NCBI GenBank assembly: GCA_021737275.1
Contig: JAIPEE010000006.1
Span: forward strand, 1-64,000
Source: Desulfobacterales bacterium
Lineage (GTDB): Bacteria > Desulfobacterota > Desulfobacteria > Desulfobacterales > JAIPEE01
Reading direction: 5' to 3'
DNA: 64,000 bases
Every line of letters starts with the position of its first letter. Positions within the stretch are counted from its first letter, which is position 1. Positions 18,203 through 28,323 of the stretch are shown piece after piece. The notes beneath the pieces were generated by a model. It made no database searches and had not been told where the DNA came from. It worked only from the letters and a program-made list of their open reading frames with translations. A program made the translations under genes and the position numbers.

Positions 18203-19372
18203 ATGAGGAATGAAACCTATTTCTTTACTTCTGAATCGGTAACAGAGGGGCACCCGGACAAGGTTGCCGACTCGATTTCCGATTCCATTCTCGATGCCAT
18301 AATGAGGCAGGATCCGGCATGCCGCGTTGCCTGTGAAACACTCGTCACAACGGGTATGGCATTTATTGCCGGTGAGATTACGACAGATTGTTATGTCGAT
18401 ATTCCCCAGATTGTCCGCGAAAGAATAAAGGACATCGGATACAGCTCTTCCCGTATGGGCTTTGATTATGAAACATGCGCGGTAATGACCAGTATTGACC
18501 ACCAGTCACCGGATATTGCCCAGGGTGTTAATCATGGTGAAGGTCTTTATAAGGATCAGGGTGCAGGCGATCAGGGTTTGATGTTTGGTTTTGCCTGTAA
18601 TGAAACTGAAGAGTTGATGCCGTCACCGATTATCTTTGCGCACAAGCTTTGCAAACGCCTTGCAACGGTCAGAAAAAACGGTGCACTGGATTTTTTAAGG
18701 CCGGATGGCAAATCACAGGTTACGATCGAATATAAGGAGGGTCAGCCCAAACGTGTTGATACCGTTGTTATCGCAACCCAGCATAAACCGGATGTTTCCC
18801 ATGAAGAACTCAAAGAGGCGGTCATTGAAGAAGTAATTAAAAAGGTTATTCCGGTAAAATTGATTGATGGCGATACAAAATACCTGATCAATGCAACCGG
18901 CAAGTTTGTTATCGGCGGCCCCATGGGTGACTGCGGACTTACAGGCAGAAAAATAATTGTAGATACATATGGGGGGCAGGGCAGCCATGGCGGTGGTTGC
19001 TTTTCAGGCAAGGATCCTTCCAAGGTGGACCGCAGTGCATCATACATGGCGCGTCACGTTGCAAAAAATATTGTGGCAGCCGGTCTGGCAAAAAAATGTG
19101 AAGTGCAGGTGGCATATGCCATTGGTGTTGCGGAACCGGTTTCCGTAATGGTGGATATGAAGCAAACCGGTAAAATCTCTCAGACGAAAGCAGAATCGCT
19201 TGTAAAAGAGGTTTTTGATCTACGGCCGGCTGCTATTATCGAATACCTTGATCTTTTAAGGCCTATCTATACCCCGACTTCTGCCTATGGCCATTTTGGT
19301 CGTAACGGGGAGGGGTTTACCTGGGAAAAGACCAACATGGTGGATACGTTAAGAGAAAAAGCAGGTTTATAA
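18203..19372 (+). CDS. metK: S-adenosylmethionine synthetase MetK
   Basis: 389 residues, full length. It makes SAM from methionine and ATP. Signatures are [16 protein letters not shown] at the N-terminus, [12 protein letters not shown] at about 115-126 and the P-loop-like [16 protein letters not shown] at about 257-272, where a Cys replaces the usual Ala. The ATG follows AAGGAG at 7 nt. The gap to panC is 35 bp, too short for a SAM riboswitch, so the two may be co-transcribed. The genes for SAH hydrolysis and its regulator lie just downstream on the other strand. Confidence 0.98.
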   Translation: MRNETYFFTSESVTEGHPDKVADSISDSILDAIMRQDPACRVACETLVTTGMAFIAGEITTDCYVDIPQIVRERIKDIGYSSSRMGFDYETCAVMTSIDHQSPDIAQGVNHGEGLYKDQGAGDQGLMFGFACNETEELMPSPIIFAHKLCKRLATVRKNGALDFLRPDGKSQVTIEYKEGQPKRVDTVVIATQHKPDVSHEELKEAVIEEVIKKVIPVKLIDGDTKYLINATGKFVIGGPMGDCGLTGRKIIVDTYGGQGSHGGGCFSGKDPSKVDRSASYMARHVAKNIVAAGLAKKCEVQVAYAIGVAEPVSVMVDMKQTGKISQTKAESLVKEVFDLRPAAIIEYLDLLRPIYTPTSAYGHFGRNGEGFTWEKTNMVDTLREKAGL

Positions 19373-19379
19373 AACTTCA

Positions 19380-19422
19380 GGGATTAGACCCTTAATCCAG
19401 ATCAGGTTAAAGGCCTAATCCC
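19380..19422. terminator. Shared hairpin between convergent metK and ahcY
   Basis: A long imperfect stem (GGGATTAG at 19380-19387 with CTAATCCC at 19415-19422, continued inward with one bulge and G-U pairs) fills the 56-bp gap. T-rich stretches on each side are short, so termination strength is uncertain. It probably serves both genes. Confidence 0.65.
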
Positions 19423-19428
19423 GTTTGT

Positions 19429-20853
19429 TCAGTATCTGTAATGGTTAGATTTATAAGGCCCTTCTATGGGTATATCAAGATAGTCAGCCTGCTCCTGTGT
19501 GAGCGTTGAAAGACTTACACCTAATCTTCCAAGGTGAAGTCTGGCTACCTCTTCATCAAGTTTCTTTGGAAGTGTAAAAACTTTCTTTTCAAAGTCATTC
19601 GTTGCAAGTTCAATTTGAGCAAGAACCTGGTTTGTGAAGCTGTTACTCATAACAAAACTGGGGTGACCGGTTGCACAGCCGAGGTTTACAAGGCGTCCCT
19701 CAGCAAGAACGATAATTGAATTTCCTGATTTTAGTGTCCATTTATCAACCTGGGGCTTAATGGTGAGTTTTGTACATCCATCCGTTTTTTCAAGGTACGA
19801 CATTTCGATTTCATTATCAAAATGACCAATGTTGCAAATTATGGATTCATCTTTCATCTCTTCCATATGGGCGCCGGAGATGACATGATAGCATCCGGTA
19901 GCCGTAACAAAAATATCACCTTTTGAAGCGACCTCTTCCATTGTTCTTACTTCATAGCCTTCCATGGAAGCCTGAAGTGCACAGATCGGGTCAATTTCAG
20001 TTACGATAACACGGGCACCATAGCCTTTCATTGAAGCGGCACAGCCTTTTCCTACATCTCCGAAACCACATATAACAACCACTTTACCGGCAAGCATTAT
20101 ATCCGTTGCTCTTTTTATGCCGTCAGCAAGAGATTCCTGGCATCCGTAAAGATTGTCAAATTTTGATTTTGTAACAGAATCATTGACGTTAATTGCGGGA
20201 AAAAGAAGTTCATTATTTCCGGCAAGTTGATAAAGCCTGTGAACACCTGTGGTTGTTTCTTCAGACACACCCCGAATTTTTTCACCAACCTTATGCCAGT
20301 GCTGGGGATCTTTTTCATAAGTTGCTTTAAGACGTTTCATAAGAATTCTCATATCAGGCGAGTCATATGTTTTTTCAAGAAGTGACGGATCATTTTCAAC
20401 CTTAACACCCTGGTGAACCATAAGTGTGGCGTCCCCACCATCATCAACAATCATATCCGGTCCGGAGCCGTCAGGCCATGTAAGTGCCATTTCCGTACAC
20501 CACCAGAAGTCCTCAAGCGTTTCACCTTTCCAGGCATAAACGGCGGCAGATTTTTTATCTGCAACAGCCGCAGCCGCATGATTCTGTGTTGAAAAAATAT
20601 TACATGTCGCCCATCTCAGGTCAGCACCAAGCTCTTTTAAAGTATCAATAAGCATCGCTGTCTGGATTGTCATATGAAGACTGCCCGTAATTTTGAAACC
20701 TTTTAATGGTTTTTCTTTTCCATATTTTTCCCTTGCCGCCATCAAACCCGGCATCTCTTTTTCTGAAAGCTGCATCTCTTTATGGCCAAATTCAGCTTCT
20801 TTCAAATCTGCAACCTTGTATTCCAATGATAAGTCTAATTCCTGAACGCTCAT
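19429..20853 (-). CDS. ahcY: Adenosylhomocysteinase AhcY (SahH)
   Basis: 474 residues. It splits S-adenosylhomocysteine into adenosine and homocysteine with bound NAD and so relieves product inhibition of methyltransferases. Seen are [16 protein letters not shown] at the substrate domain, [13 protein letters not shown], the NAD-binding [12 protein letters not shown] at about residues 260-271 and the C-terminal end KSNHYRY typical of the family. The length with its insertion fits the long bacterial form. Its ATG overlaps the stop of the upstream regulator gene by 4 nt, so both are one operon. Confidence 0.98.
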   Translation of the reverse strand: MSVQELDLSLEYKVADLKEAEFGHKEMQLSEKEMPGLMAAREKYGKEKPLKGFKITGSLHMTIQTAMLIDTLKELGADLRWATCNIFSTQNHAAAAVADKKSAAVYAWKGETLEDFWWCTEMALTWPDGSGPDMIVDDGGDATLMVHQGVKVENDPSLLEKTYDSPDMRILMKRLKATYEKDPQHWHKVGEKIRGVSEETTTGVHRLYQLAGNNELLFPAINVNDSVTKSKFDNLYGCQESLADGIKRATDIMLAGKVVVICGFGDVGKGCAASMKGYGARVIVTEIDPICALQASMEGYEVRTMEEVASKGDIFVTATGCYHVISGAHMEEMKDESIICNIGHFDNEIEMSYLEKTDGCTKLTIKPQVDKWTLKSGNSIIVLAEGRLVNLGCATGHPSFVMSNSFTNQVLAQIELATNDFEKKVFTLPKKLDEEVARLHLGRLGVSLSTLTQEQADYLDIPIEGPYKSNHYRY

Positions 20854-21773
20854 TTATAAATCTCCTTTTTTGATTTAAATATATTTAATTTTAAGGATTG
20901 TTGTAAATCGTATGATTTAATGTTTTCCAATATAAAGCCATTATTATTAAGGATGGTTTCAATCTCTTTTTTTGAAAAACCCAGCCACCTGTCTCCATAT
21001 ATTTTTCTCATGGATTCATTATTGTGTTTTCCAAAATCCGTTATGATGAAAACACCATTCTTTTTAAGGATTCTGGAAGCTTCCGATATTGCTTTTACCG
21101 GTTCCGGCAGATGATGAAGAACCATTGACATAACCGCTAAATCGGCCTCTCCATCACCAACAGGCAAGTGTTCAAGTTCACCCAGTCTTAAATTTATTTT
21201 ATTACTATCTTCCTTAAAATGTTTTCTTGCCTCTTCTAACATCTTTGAAGAGCTGTCTATGCCGACACAATACTGTGCTTTTTTACCTAAATGTTTTAAA
21301 AATTCTCCGGTTCCACACCCCAGATCAACTGCAAATTCACTTTTTTCAGCATTTTCCAAAATGGTTTTGTTAACATCGAAATCGCCGGTTATAAGGTTTT
21401 TCAGTTGATCCCACCGGGGTGCAATGGCGTTGAAAAACTGCTTTGATTCTCTTTTCCTCTCTTCAATTATATTGGACGCTCTGTTTAAATCACCTTTATA
21501 AACAGTTTCTTCTTTAAATAAAAACCTGATTGAATCATTGAACCTTTCCTCAATGCCGCTTTTAGCAGCAGAATAAAAGGCCCATACACCATCTCTTCTG
21601 CATTCAACCAGGGACGAGTCGGTAAGTATTTTAAGGTGCCGTGATATTCTTGACTGACCCATATTCATCAGTGTTACTATTTCATTAACACTTAATTCAT
21701 AGTTGAGCAGAATATTAAATAATCTTAACCGGGTTTCATCGGCCAGCGCTTTAAAATAATTTATTGTTTTCAT
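20850..21773 (-). CDS. sahR: ArsR-family regulator fused to methyltransferase domain (SahR-like)
   Basis: 307 residues. Residues 1-90 form an ArsR winged helix ([28 protein letters not shown]). Residues about 125-290 form a SAM-type methyltransferase domain with motif [16 protein letters not shown] and [14 protein letters not shown]. This architecture next to ahcY is that of SahR, described in Proteobacteria as a SAH-responsive repressor of methionine-cycle genes; here the methyltransferase fold is thought to bind SAH. An alternative is a plain ArsR/SmtB-methyltransferase of another role. No Shine-Dalgarno sequence is visible; a near-perfect palindrome sits 5 nt before the ATG, suggesting autoregulation and perhaps a very short leader. 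Confidence 0.83.
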   Translation of the reverse strand: MKTINYFKALADETRLRLFNILLNYELSVNEIVTLMNMGQSRISRHLKILTDSSLVECRRDGVWAFYSAAKSGIEERFNDSIRFLFKEETVYKGDLNRASNIIEERKRESKQFFNAIAPRWDQLKNLITGDFDVNKTILENAEKSEFAVDLGCGTGEFLKHLGKKAQYCVGIDSSSKMLEEARKHFKEDSNKINLRLGELEHLPVGDGEADLAVMSMVLHHLPEPVKAISEASRILKKNGVFIITDFGKHNNESMRKIYGDRWLGFSKKEIETILNNNGFILENIKSYDLQQSLKLNIFKSKKEIYK

Positions 21774-21778
21774 ATTGG

Positions 21779-21800
21779 TATATCTATATATATTGATATA
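21779..21800. promoter_or_regulatory. Palindromic operator candidate of the sahR-ahcY operon
   Basis: A 22-bp dyad, TATATC and GATATA arms around an AT-only centre, symmetrical at 20 of 22 positions. It lies 5 nt upstream of the regulator's start codon, as expected for an autoregulated ArsR-type gene. AT richness makes chance symmetry possible. Confidence 0.55.
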
Positions 21801-21985
21801 TGGATAATGTCAAATATTAATCACAGATATTAATATTTATTAATGTATTCAAATCTATAGGATTAATAATGTTGGCAGGGGTGAGTTTTTTTTGGGCCTG
21901 TCCTTAAATGGGCATCTGCTTTTTAAAGAATATTTTAATATTCATTTTCTGAAAAACCGACAAACAGATTAAAATTTTGCTTACG

Positions 21986-22732
21986 TTATTCTGCCGCATC
22001 AAAAGATAAATTCCAATCAACCCAGTTGGACATGTCGCTTTTTAGTGTAAAACGAAAAGGTGCTGTTGGTGTGCAATCAGGACGAATAATGCTTTGATAC
22101 ATCTGATTGATGGAATAATGCCATTTACCTGGAAAGGCGGCATTATTTGCCGGGTGAATTTTCTCTGCATCGTTATTTTTAGAGAGTTTCTGTTCCGGCG
22201 ACAGATTTTGTATCTCTGCACCGCCCTGGTATACCTTGACTGAGGCAAAATCATCTTTGGTTATTTCAACCTTGAAAACAGTTATACCATTATGTGTATT
22301 AAATGGTTTTGTTTTAATGCTGAAACATTCTTTAACAATAAAATATGAAGATGTTGTCCAGAAATTTCCTGTGAACAGACTTATAGAAACGCTATTGTCT
22401 TCAAATTGATCCGGTTCCTTTATGGATGAAATTTTAAAAAAAGAATTTTCAGCAACCCGGATATATGAGCCGTCCGGCATTGTGATCTCAAGTCTTGTAT
22501 TATTATCAGTCCGGATGTGATCACCGGAATCAAGAAAGTCATTCAGGAAAAGCGGGCCGGGTTCTGAAGCGCCTGCTTTGGTGATGGAAGCATTTCCATT
22601 GAGCATTGTAACTGTTGGGCTTTCGAAATTGAAGTCCGCAGCGTTGCTGTTTGTTGAATTTAAAAATATTATCAGAAAGACAAAGAGAGATATTTTGATA
22701 AATCTATAATAAATAACTATTTTAACAATCAT
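21986..22732 (-). CDS. Secreted FecR-domain protein
   Basis: 248 residues. The N-terminus has a hydrophobic signal segment (ISLFVFLIIFLN) with likely cleavage after SNAA. The body is a FecR-like domain (PF04773): VTMLNGNASITKAG, then FLDSGDHIRTDNNTRLEITMPDGSYIRVAENSFF, then VKVYQGGAEI. Unlike FecR of iron signalling it has no anti-sigma N-terminus and no partner sigma factor nearby. The role is unknown, possibly a periplasmic structural or sensing protein. It lies downstream of the LPP20-like gene on the same strand, 156 bp away. The start could also be a Met further in; only one ATG precedes the signal peptide. Confidence 0.78.
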   Translation of the reverse strand: MIVKIVIYYRFIKISLFVFLIIFLNSTNSNAADFNFESPTVTMLNGNASITKAGASEPGPLFLNDFLDSGDHIRTDNNTRLEITMPDGSYIRVAENSFFKISSIKEPDQFEDNSVSISLFTGNFWTTSSYFIVKECFSIKTKPFNTHNGITVFKVEITKDDFASVKVYQGGAEIQNLSPEQKLSKNNDAEKIHPANNAAFPGKWHYSINQMYQSIIRPDCTPTAPFRFTLKSDMSNWVDWNLSFDAAE

Positions 22733-22888
22733 GGCTAATATTGGGGTCGCCTCTAAAATTATTTTCCGGATATGATTACTGTGTTATAAGAAAATGGTAA
22801 TTCTTAATATATTCATCTGGTTAAACCTGATATAAGAGCGTCAGGTTTGGACCTGAATCGAAATCCTGATTTTTTCCGATAGTCTTAA

Positions 22889-23779
22889 TTAATCATTAAT
22901 TACAATCATAACCCGGCACTCTTTGAGGATGGACAGGTTTTCAGATGCGCTATTGATTCTTAATGCATCTGCATTACTGATAACGATATCTGTCATGCTG
23001 CTTTCCAGCGTTCTGAGTCCTTTTACAACAAAAGGGATCTCAGAATGACAGCTGTCAGGCTGTGTTTCCTGAAGATTAGTCCGGAATCCGCTCATGCCCT
23101 GATGTACGGCAAATTCACGACTTGCAAAGGCCGGTCCATAAACTTCGTTTCCGGCTTCATCCGTAATTTTAGGTGCCATACAGGGCTTCGCATTAATACC
23201 GCGTGCATCAACAATTAACCCTGTGAAGATATCGTTTTTCCGGTTATCTGGTGCCGTCGGCAGATCAGAATTTTTTGAAACAGGCTCCGTGCCGGATGTG
23301 TTTACGGATTTTATGGTTTCAATCTGCTTGATTTCCATCGGCAAAAGTAGCTGTGAAAATCCGCCGTAAATACTCATACGAACCGTAATGACAGCCGTAC
23401 CATCAGAGAGAAACTCCTGAGCGGCAGCGTCGGTGTTTTCAATCAAATCAATCAGGTTGCGTTTCAGTGTATCATCATTGGAGATAATATCGTTTACCGT
23501 ACACACTGAACTGATACGCAGATTTTTTGAGACTTCAAAAAGATTGAGCTGGGCATCTCTTCTGGCGCTGCTTATTGCAGCCTGCCGGGATGCAGTCGGA
23601 TCAGATGTGTTGTTTTCAGGTATGCCGTTGCCCTTTGCTTCAATTATGCCGAGAGTCCAGTTAATTATACCATTATTATAGGTCTCAACCAGATCGGCTG
23701 AATCAGCATAGCTGAATGAAAAAAGCATGATATTGAATAAAGTAGTGTAACATAAAATCCTGAAAATCCGGATTTTCAT
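22889..23779 (-). CDS. LPP20-like secreted protein
   Basis: 296 residues. A signal peptide (residues 1-25, cleavage likely after SYA) precedes a domain like LPP20/FlgT-N: INWTLGIIEAKGNG then AARQAAISSARRDAQ-like ASRQAAISSARRDAQLNLFE and GTAVITVRMSIYGGFSQLL. That pattern is shared by Helicobacter LPP20 and by FlgT. A second part (residues about 185-296) holds GLIVDARGINAKPCMAPKI and a conserved C-terminal region, also known next to LPP20 domains. Probably outer-membrane or periplasmic. Divergent from the Mla-like operon. Function unproven. Confidence 0.78.
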   Translation of the reverse strand: MKIRIFRILCYTTLFNIMLFSFSYADSADLVETYNNGIINWTLGIIEAKGNGIPENNTSDPTASRQAAISSARRDAQLNLFEVSKNLRISSVCTVNDIISNDDTLKRNLIDLIENTDAAAQEFLSDGTAVITVRMSIYGGFSQLLLPMEIKQIETIKSVNTSGTEPVSKNSDLPTAPDNRKNDIFTGLIVDARGINAKPCMAPKITDEAGNEVYGPAFASREFAVHQGMSGFRTNLQETQPDSCHSEIPFVVKGLRTLESSMTDIVISNADALRINSASENLSILKECRVMIVIND

Positions 23780-24034
23780 AGCAACTCCTAAATGAACTAT
23801 ATAAAATCACAGGTTACCCTGACGAAATATTTTTAATATTATCTTCTATCGGTTAAATTGTCATAAAAAATATTTTCTGCCAAATGAAAATGCTAAAAGA
23901 GTTGGCATTTTCATGTATTTATCTATAATTGTTGACCTTTTATCACTTTATATTGTAAGAATGCCCATAAGTCAATAATCAGACGTTGAACACATTGCTT
24001 TTGAAAGACTTAACCTCCATAAACTATTCATATT

Positions 24035-24811
24035 ATGCGTGATATTACCGGTCACATCGGAAGATATGCATTAAAAAATGCCAGCCATAGTGGTAATTTT
24101 TTTGCACTGCTGTTTTTTCTTTTTCGTTCCCTGTTTAGCAGAGAGACACTGAATAAAGCCTTGTTCAGAAGGATCACGCTTGAACAGATTTATTTTACAG
24201 CCATTCAGAGTCTGATAATCATTATTCCCATTGCATTTATGATCGGCAGCATGCTGATTATTTATTTTTCCAAGTTGTCCGGTCAGTATAATCTTGGAAA
24301 AACGACAGTCCTTCTTGTTATAAGGGAGCTGGCACCCATCATTACAGCGCTTCTTGTAATATTGCGTTCGGCAACAGCTGTTACAATTGAGATCAGTTAT
24401 ATGAATGTACTCCATGAGATTGAAGCCATTGAGATGACAGGGATCGATCCGGTCCGGATCGTATGTTTGCCCCGCCTGCTTGGAATTATAGTTTCAATGG
24501 TTTGCCTCTTTATTATTTTTGATCTTGTGTCCATTATTGGCGGTTATTATATTGTCTGGTTTATGACGGATATCCCGCTGGGTAATTTTTTGAGGCAAAT
24601 AGGCAAGGCAATTACGATTGCCGACATTATTGTCAGTATTATAAAGTCTATCTGTTTTGGAATTGTCATATCGGTGACATGTCTTGATCATGGCTTCAGG
24701 GAAAAAAGGCGCATTACTGTGGTACCTGTTGTGACATCACGGGCCGCTGTGGAATGTTTTTTTTACTGTCTGATAATTGATATTGTTGTATCGATAATGT
24801 TTTATGTTTAA
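24035..24811 (+). CDS. MlaE-family ABC transporter permease
   Basis: 258 residues with about five membrane helices. The MlaE permease domain (PF02405) is recognisable from GKTTVLLVIRELAPIITALLVILRSATAVTIEI, where ELAP is the hallmark, and IEAIEMTGIDPVRIVCLPRLLG, the coupling-helix region. In the Mla and Mce systems this permease moves phospholipids across the inner membrane together with an ATPase and an MCE protein. Both partner positions follow here. It starts an apparent three-gene operon; the start has no strong ribosome site. Confidence 0.9.
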   Translation: MRDITGHIGRYALKNASHSGNFFALLFFLFRSLFSRETLNKALFRRITLEQIYFTAIQSLIIIIPIAFMIGSMLIIYFSKLSGQYNLGKTTVLLVIRELAPIITALLVILRSATAVTIEISYMNVLHEIEAIEMTGIDPVRIVCLPRLLGIIVSMVCLFIIFDLVSIIGGYYIVWFMTDIPLGNFLRQIGKAITIADIIVSIIKSICFGIVISVTCLDHGFREKRRITVVPVVTSRAAVECFFYCLIIDIVVSIMFYV

Positions 24812-24826
24812 GATCAGGGAAAAAGT

Positions 24827-25498
24827 ATGATTTTGCTTGAAATGACAGACTACAGACTACCTGTCAACGCTTATGAGGAGCGCTTTGATGATTTCTGCTT
24901 TTCCATTTCCAGGGGAGATATCTGTTCTATTCAGACTGAACTCGTCAGCAGCGCATCATTGTTTTTAAGGGCAGTTGCCACACTGGTTTATCCTGTTGGC
25001 GGAAAATATTTTTATAAAGACCAACAGCTGGATTTCTCAAGCTACAGGAATCTGCTTGATTACAAAAAAAGAATTGCATATATCGCACCGGAAGCGGCCA
25101 TGATCAGCAACAAAACACTACGGGAAAATTTGCTGTTCAGAAGACAGTATTTTGAAAACTCTCTTTCCATAACGCTTTCCGAACACACGCAGAACCTTTG
25201 CCGGCGTTTTAATATTGCTGATAAGCTTGATATGAATCCGGCGGACCTTACCTTGCAGGATGTCCGTTTTGCCATTGCTATTCGTGAACTTGTCAAATCA
25301 CCCGAACTTGTTTTACTTGAGCGGCCGGAGGATTATATCGGTCATGCACAGTTTTCAATCTTTGAAGAAGAGTTGGAAAAAATTATCAGATCGGGCACGC
25401 CGATTATTTATCATTCCAGTATACAGGCGTTTGCAGCGAAATATGCCAATAAAAAGTTGTTGATTTCCGGAAATAAAATTACGACAGTTAACCAATAA
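24827..25498 (+). CDS. Degenerate MlaF-like ABC ATPase
   Basis: 223 residues in the place of the Mla ATPase. The overall order of an ABC domain can be traced: ISRGDICSI for the strand before the P-loop, RIAYIAPEAAMISNKTLRENLLF for the Q-loop region, and KSPELVLLERPEDY for Walker B. Key residues are missing, however. There is no GxxGxGK(S/T) P-loop after ICSI, the LSGGQ signature reads LTLQD, and the Walker B Glu after Asp is shifted (LERPED). It therefore probably cannot hydrolyse ATP by itself. It may be a structural subunit, perhaps paired with an active ATPase from elsewhere. Starts 15 nt after the permease. Confidence 0.72.
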   Translation: MILLEMTDYRLPVNAYEERFDDFCFSISRGDICSIQTELVSSASLFLRAVATLVYPVGGKYFYKDQQLDFSSYRNLLDYKKRIAYIAPEAAMISNKTLRENLLFRRQYFENSLSITLSEHTQNLCRRFNIADKLDMNPADLTLQDVRFAIAIRELVKSPELVLLERPEDYIGHAQFSIFEEELEKIIRSGTPIIYHSSIQAFAAKYANKKLLISGNKITTVNQ

Positions 25499-25522
25499 CC
25501 TTATGAGACTTTCTGTGGAAAA

Positions 25523-26518
25523 ATGGAATTAAACTTCAGTAAAAAAGAGAAGATTACCGGCACATTTCTGATTATTATTTCAGTACTGCTTTTTACAACC
25601 GTTATTATTATTGGCCGGGGGCAATACTGGTTCAGGACATATCTTACTTATTATACGGTGTTCGACGAGAGTTATAATCTTCAGATCAATGCCGAAGTAA
25701 AGTTTCACAATGCGGCGATCGGGAAAGTCAAAAAAATCTCTCTGGTGGGAGATAAGGTCAGGGTCAAGCTTGCGATCCTTGAGGGTTATGCGACCAGGAT
25801 TCGAACAGACTCTGTTGCGATTGTTGAAAGTCCGACATTTATTGGATCAGAACATGTTGCTATAAAACCAGGCAGCATGGATTCACCCATGATTCAGGAA
25901 AATGGTGAAATTCCTTCTCAGGCAAAAAGATCCATTGAAGATCTGCTGACGAAATTTAAGGTTGAAGAGACGGCAAAAATGGTTTTCCTGGCAATTGAGG
26001 ATCTGTCTGAAATTTTAAATTTCCTCAGGGATCCTGAAGGCCCGCTTTATTCTTCGCTAAGTCATGTCAATCATACCCTGGCTAATTTAGATGAAATTGT
26101 TAGTGATGTGGGGGCGGGAAAGGGTACGTTCGGTGAGATATTAAGATCCAGAGCGCTAATTGACAAGATTATCTACCGGCTTGATACGACCGGAGAAATT
26201 TTGACTAATATAGAAGACGCATCAGAAAATGCACCCCAAACCATGGAAAATATTAACCGGTTAGTTATTAGTATAAACGACGGTATGTCTGAAATCGAAG
26301 AGGCTGTCAGGGCGCTTAAGGTTGTTTTTTTTAATATGGAAACCGGTAGTTATGAAATTCCGGAAGTTGCAAGAACAGCCCGAGAGAGTATTCGGGAGGT
26401 CAGGGATAGTGTTGAAGAGGTGGACAGGGTTGTTAAATCGCTTCAGAAAAATATTCTGATCCGAGGCAATCTTCCGCCAAAACCCGAGGTTGAAAGTATT
26501 GAAGCCGATATAAGATGA
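25523..26518 (+). CDS. MlaD-type MCE domain protein
   Basis: 331 residues. One N-terminal membrane anchor (GTFLIIISVLLFTTVIIIG), then an MCE domain (PF02470) at about 40-120: YTVFDESYNLQINAEVKFHNAAIGKVKKISL is the typical first half and SPTFIGSEHVAIKPG the second. The rest is mostly helical with repeated spacing, as in MCE proteins whose helices form a tunnel across the periplasm. Expected in the inner membrane facing the periplasm as lipid carrier partner of the MlaE-type permease. Starts 24 nt after the ATPase-like gene. Confidence 0.9.
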   Translation: MELNFSKKEKITGTFLIIISVLLFTTVIIIGRGQYWFRTYLTYYTVFDESYNLQINAEVKFHNAAIGKVKKISLVGDKVRVKLAILEGYATRIRTDSVAIVESPTFIGSEHVAIKPGSMDSPMIQENGEIPSQAKRSIEDLLTKFKVEETAKMVFLAIEDLSEILNFLRDPEGPLYSSLSHVNHTLANLDEIVSDVGAGKGTFGEILRSRALIDKIIYRLDTTGEILTNIEDASENAPQTMENINRLVISINDGMSEIEEAVRALKVVFFNMETGSYEIPEVARTARESIREVRDSVEEVDRVVKSLQKNILIRGNLPPKPEVESIEADIR

Positions 26519-26595
26519 TTTTAATTATATGATTTTGAAATAGGGCATGAGGTGGCAACAGGTCGCCCATGCCCATAATTTTTCAGGCAAACGTT

Positions 26596-28323
26596 ATGTT
26601 CGGATGGTGTGGGAAAATACTTAAAATTGATCTTTCTGAAGGCTCATGGAAGATTGTTAAGCCGCCTCGGGAAATATTTGAGAAATATATTGGCGGGCGT
26701 GGACTGGGGGGATACTTTCTAAAAAAGTATATTACCCTTGACTGGAACGACCCGGCTATGCCGCTGATGTTTTTGACAGGCCCTCTTGTTAATACGATTT
26801 CTCCAACATCCGGGCGTATGACCATCATGTCCCGTTCTCCACTTACCGGTACAGTCGGTGATTGTTCTGTCGGGGGGTCCCTGGGAACTGAACTGAAAAG
26901 AGCCGGTTTTGACGGCATAATCGTTACCGGCAAATCACAAAAGCCCTGTGGAATTGAAATTGATAACGGTATTATAAAAATTACTTTCTCATCTCATTTA
27001 AAAAATATGACGGTCAGCAGGGCTACAAATTTGCTGAAGGGAAAGGGAGCGGTTGCTGTTTCCGGACCTGCTGCCGCACACGGCGTTCTTTTTTCCAATA
27101 TAATGATTGATGGCCGTTTCTCTGCCGGGCGAAACGGGCTCGGAATGGTATTTGCTGCTAAAAATTTGAAATATTTAACGGTAAAGGGATCCGGAAAAAC
27201 AGAAGTATTTGATTCCAACACTTTGATACGTGCACGGGAAGATGTAATGCGTCTGATTTCTGCAAGTCCGGCAATTTCAGGCAGCTTTGGTATTTCCAAA
27301 TTTGGGACAGGGGCGCTTTATGATTTGTTGGATGCCCGCAGGATGATGCCGACCGATAATTTCAGAAAAATACAATTTGAATATGCCTCAAAAATGAACG
27401 CTCATGCATTTCAGAAGCGATATAATCCAAAAAGCACGGGTTGCAAGGGATGCCATATTCTTTGTAAAAAAAGGACTTTGGGAGGAACAGATATTCCGGA
27501 ATTTGAAACGATGTCACATTTCAGTGCACTTCTCGGGAATTACGATCTGGAAACGGTTCTTGAGGCAAACAGAATATGCAATGATCTGGGTATGGATACT
27601 ATCTCAGCTGCTGCATCACTTTCCTGTTATGCTGAGCATATCGGAGAGACATTGTCTCCTGAAAAGATTATTTTGCTATTAAATGAAACAGGCAATGGAA
27701 AAGGAATTGGAAAAGATTTAGGAAAGGGCGCTTTTCGATATGCGGCAGATGTCGGCAACCCGGACATATCAATAACCGTCAAGGGACAGGCTCTGCCGGC
27801 ATATGACCCGAGAGGTGCATATGGAATGGCGTTGGCGTATGCAACATCAACAAGAGGCGCATGCCATCTTCGGGCATACCCCGTCAGTCATGAGATATTG
27901 AGAAAGCCGGTTGCCACAGACCGCTTTTCATTTCAGGGGAAAGCGCGCATGGTAAAAATCGGTGAGGATCTGAACGCGGTTGTGGATTCACTTACAGTGT
28001 GCAAGTTTGTTTTTTTCGGGGCATCTATTGAAGAGTATTCACACATATATACTGCTGTTACAGGGAAGGAAACAACCGGTCACGACCTGCTCAAAGCCGG
28101 AGAACGCATTTACTACAACGAACGTATTATGAATTTTGAAAATGGCTTTTCAGCGATTGATGATGATTTGCCAATGCGGTTTTTTAAAGATTCCGAAACA
28201 GGGATAAGCCCGATCAACAGAGATGATTTCATAGCAGCCCGGAAAAATTACTACCGGGTAAGGGGCCTGGACAGGGATGGAAAACCGCTTCAGAAAAAAA
28301 TAGATGAGCTGGGAATTGAATGA
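26596..28323 (+). CDS. Aldehyde:ferredoxin oxidoreductase (AOR family, tungsten enzyme)
   Basis: 575 residues from the chosen start. AOR enzymes oxidise aldehydes to acids, or the reverse, with a tungsten-pterin cofactor and a 4Fe-4S cluster. N-terminal domain: MFGWCGKILKIDL, GGRGLGGYFL, TGPLVNTISPTSGRM and GDCSVGGSLGTELKRAGFDG. Cluster ligands are C283-x2-C286-x3-C290 and C469 (in DSLTVCKF). The ATG at 26596 matches the family N-terminus; an upstream ATG at 26569 would add nine residues. Its stop overlaps the next gene (ATGA), so both are translated together. Substrate unknown; somewhat shorter than many AORs. Confidence 0.92.
   Translation: MFGWCGKILKIDLSEGSWKIVKPPREIFEKYIGGRGLGGYFLKKYITLDWNDPAMPLMFLTGPLVNTISPTSGRMTIMSRSPLTGTVGDCSVGGSLGTELKRAGFDGIIVTGKSQKPCGIEIDNGIIKITFSSHLKNMTVSRATNLLKGKGAVAVSGPAAAHGVLFSNIMIDGRFSAGRNGLGMVFAAKNLKYLTVKGSGKTEVFDSNTLIRAREDVMRLISASPAISGSFGISKFGTGALYDLLDARRMMPTDNFRKIQFEYASKMNAHAFQKRYNPKSTGCKGCHILCKKRTLGGTDIPEFETMSHFSALLGNYDLETVLEANRICNDLGMDTISAAASLSCYAEHIGETLSPEKIILLLNETGNGKGIGKDLGKGAFRYAADVGNPDISITVKGQALPAYDPRGAYGMALAYATSTRGACHLRAYPVSHEILRKPVATDRFSFQGKARMVKIGEDLNAVVDSLTVCKFVFFGASIEEYSHIYTAVTGKETTGHDLLKAGERIYYNERIMNFENGFSAIDDDLPMRFFKDSETGISPINRDDFIAARKNYYRVRGLDRDGKPLQKKIDELGIE

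Noticed and set aside
21928-21943. Small AT-only hairpin as a terminator of the FecR-like gene
   Set aside because: The stem has no G-C core and nearly no loop, and such dyads are expected by chance in DNA this AT-rich.
22824-22847. AACCTGA/TCAGGTT inverted repeat as a terminator after the LPP20-like gene
   Set aside because: The stem is only 7 bp with a 10-nt loop and no T run follows on either strand.
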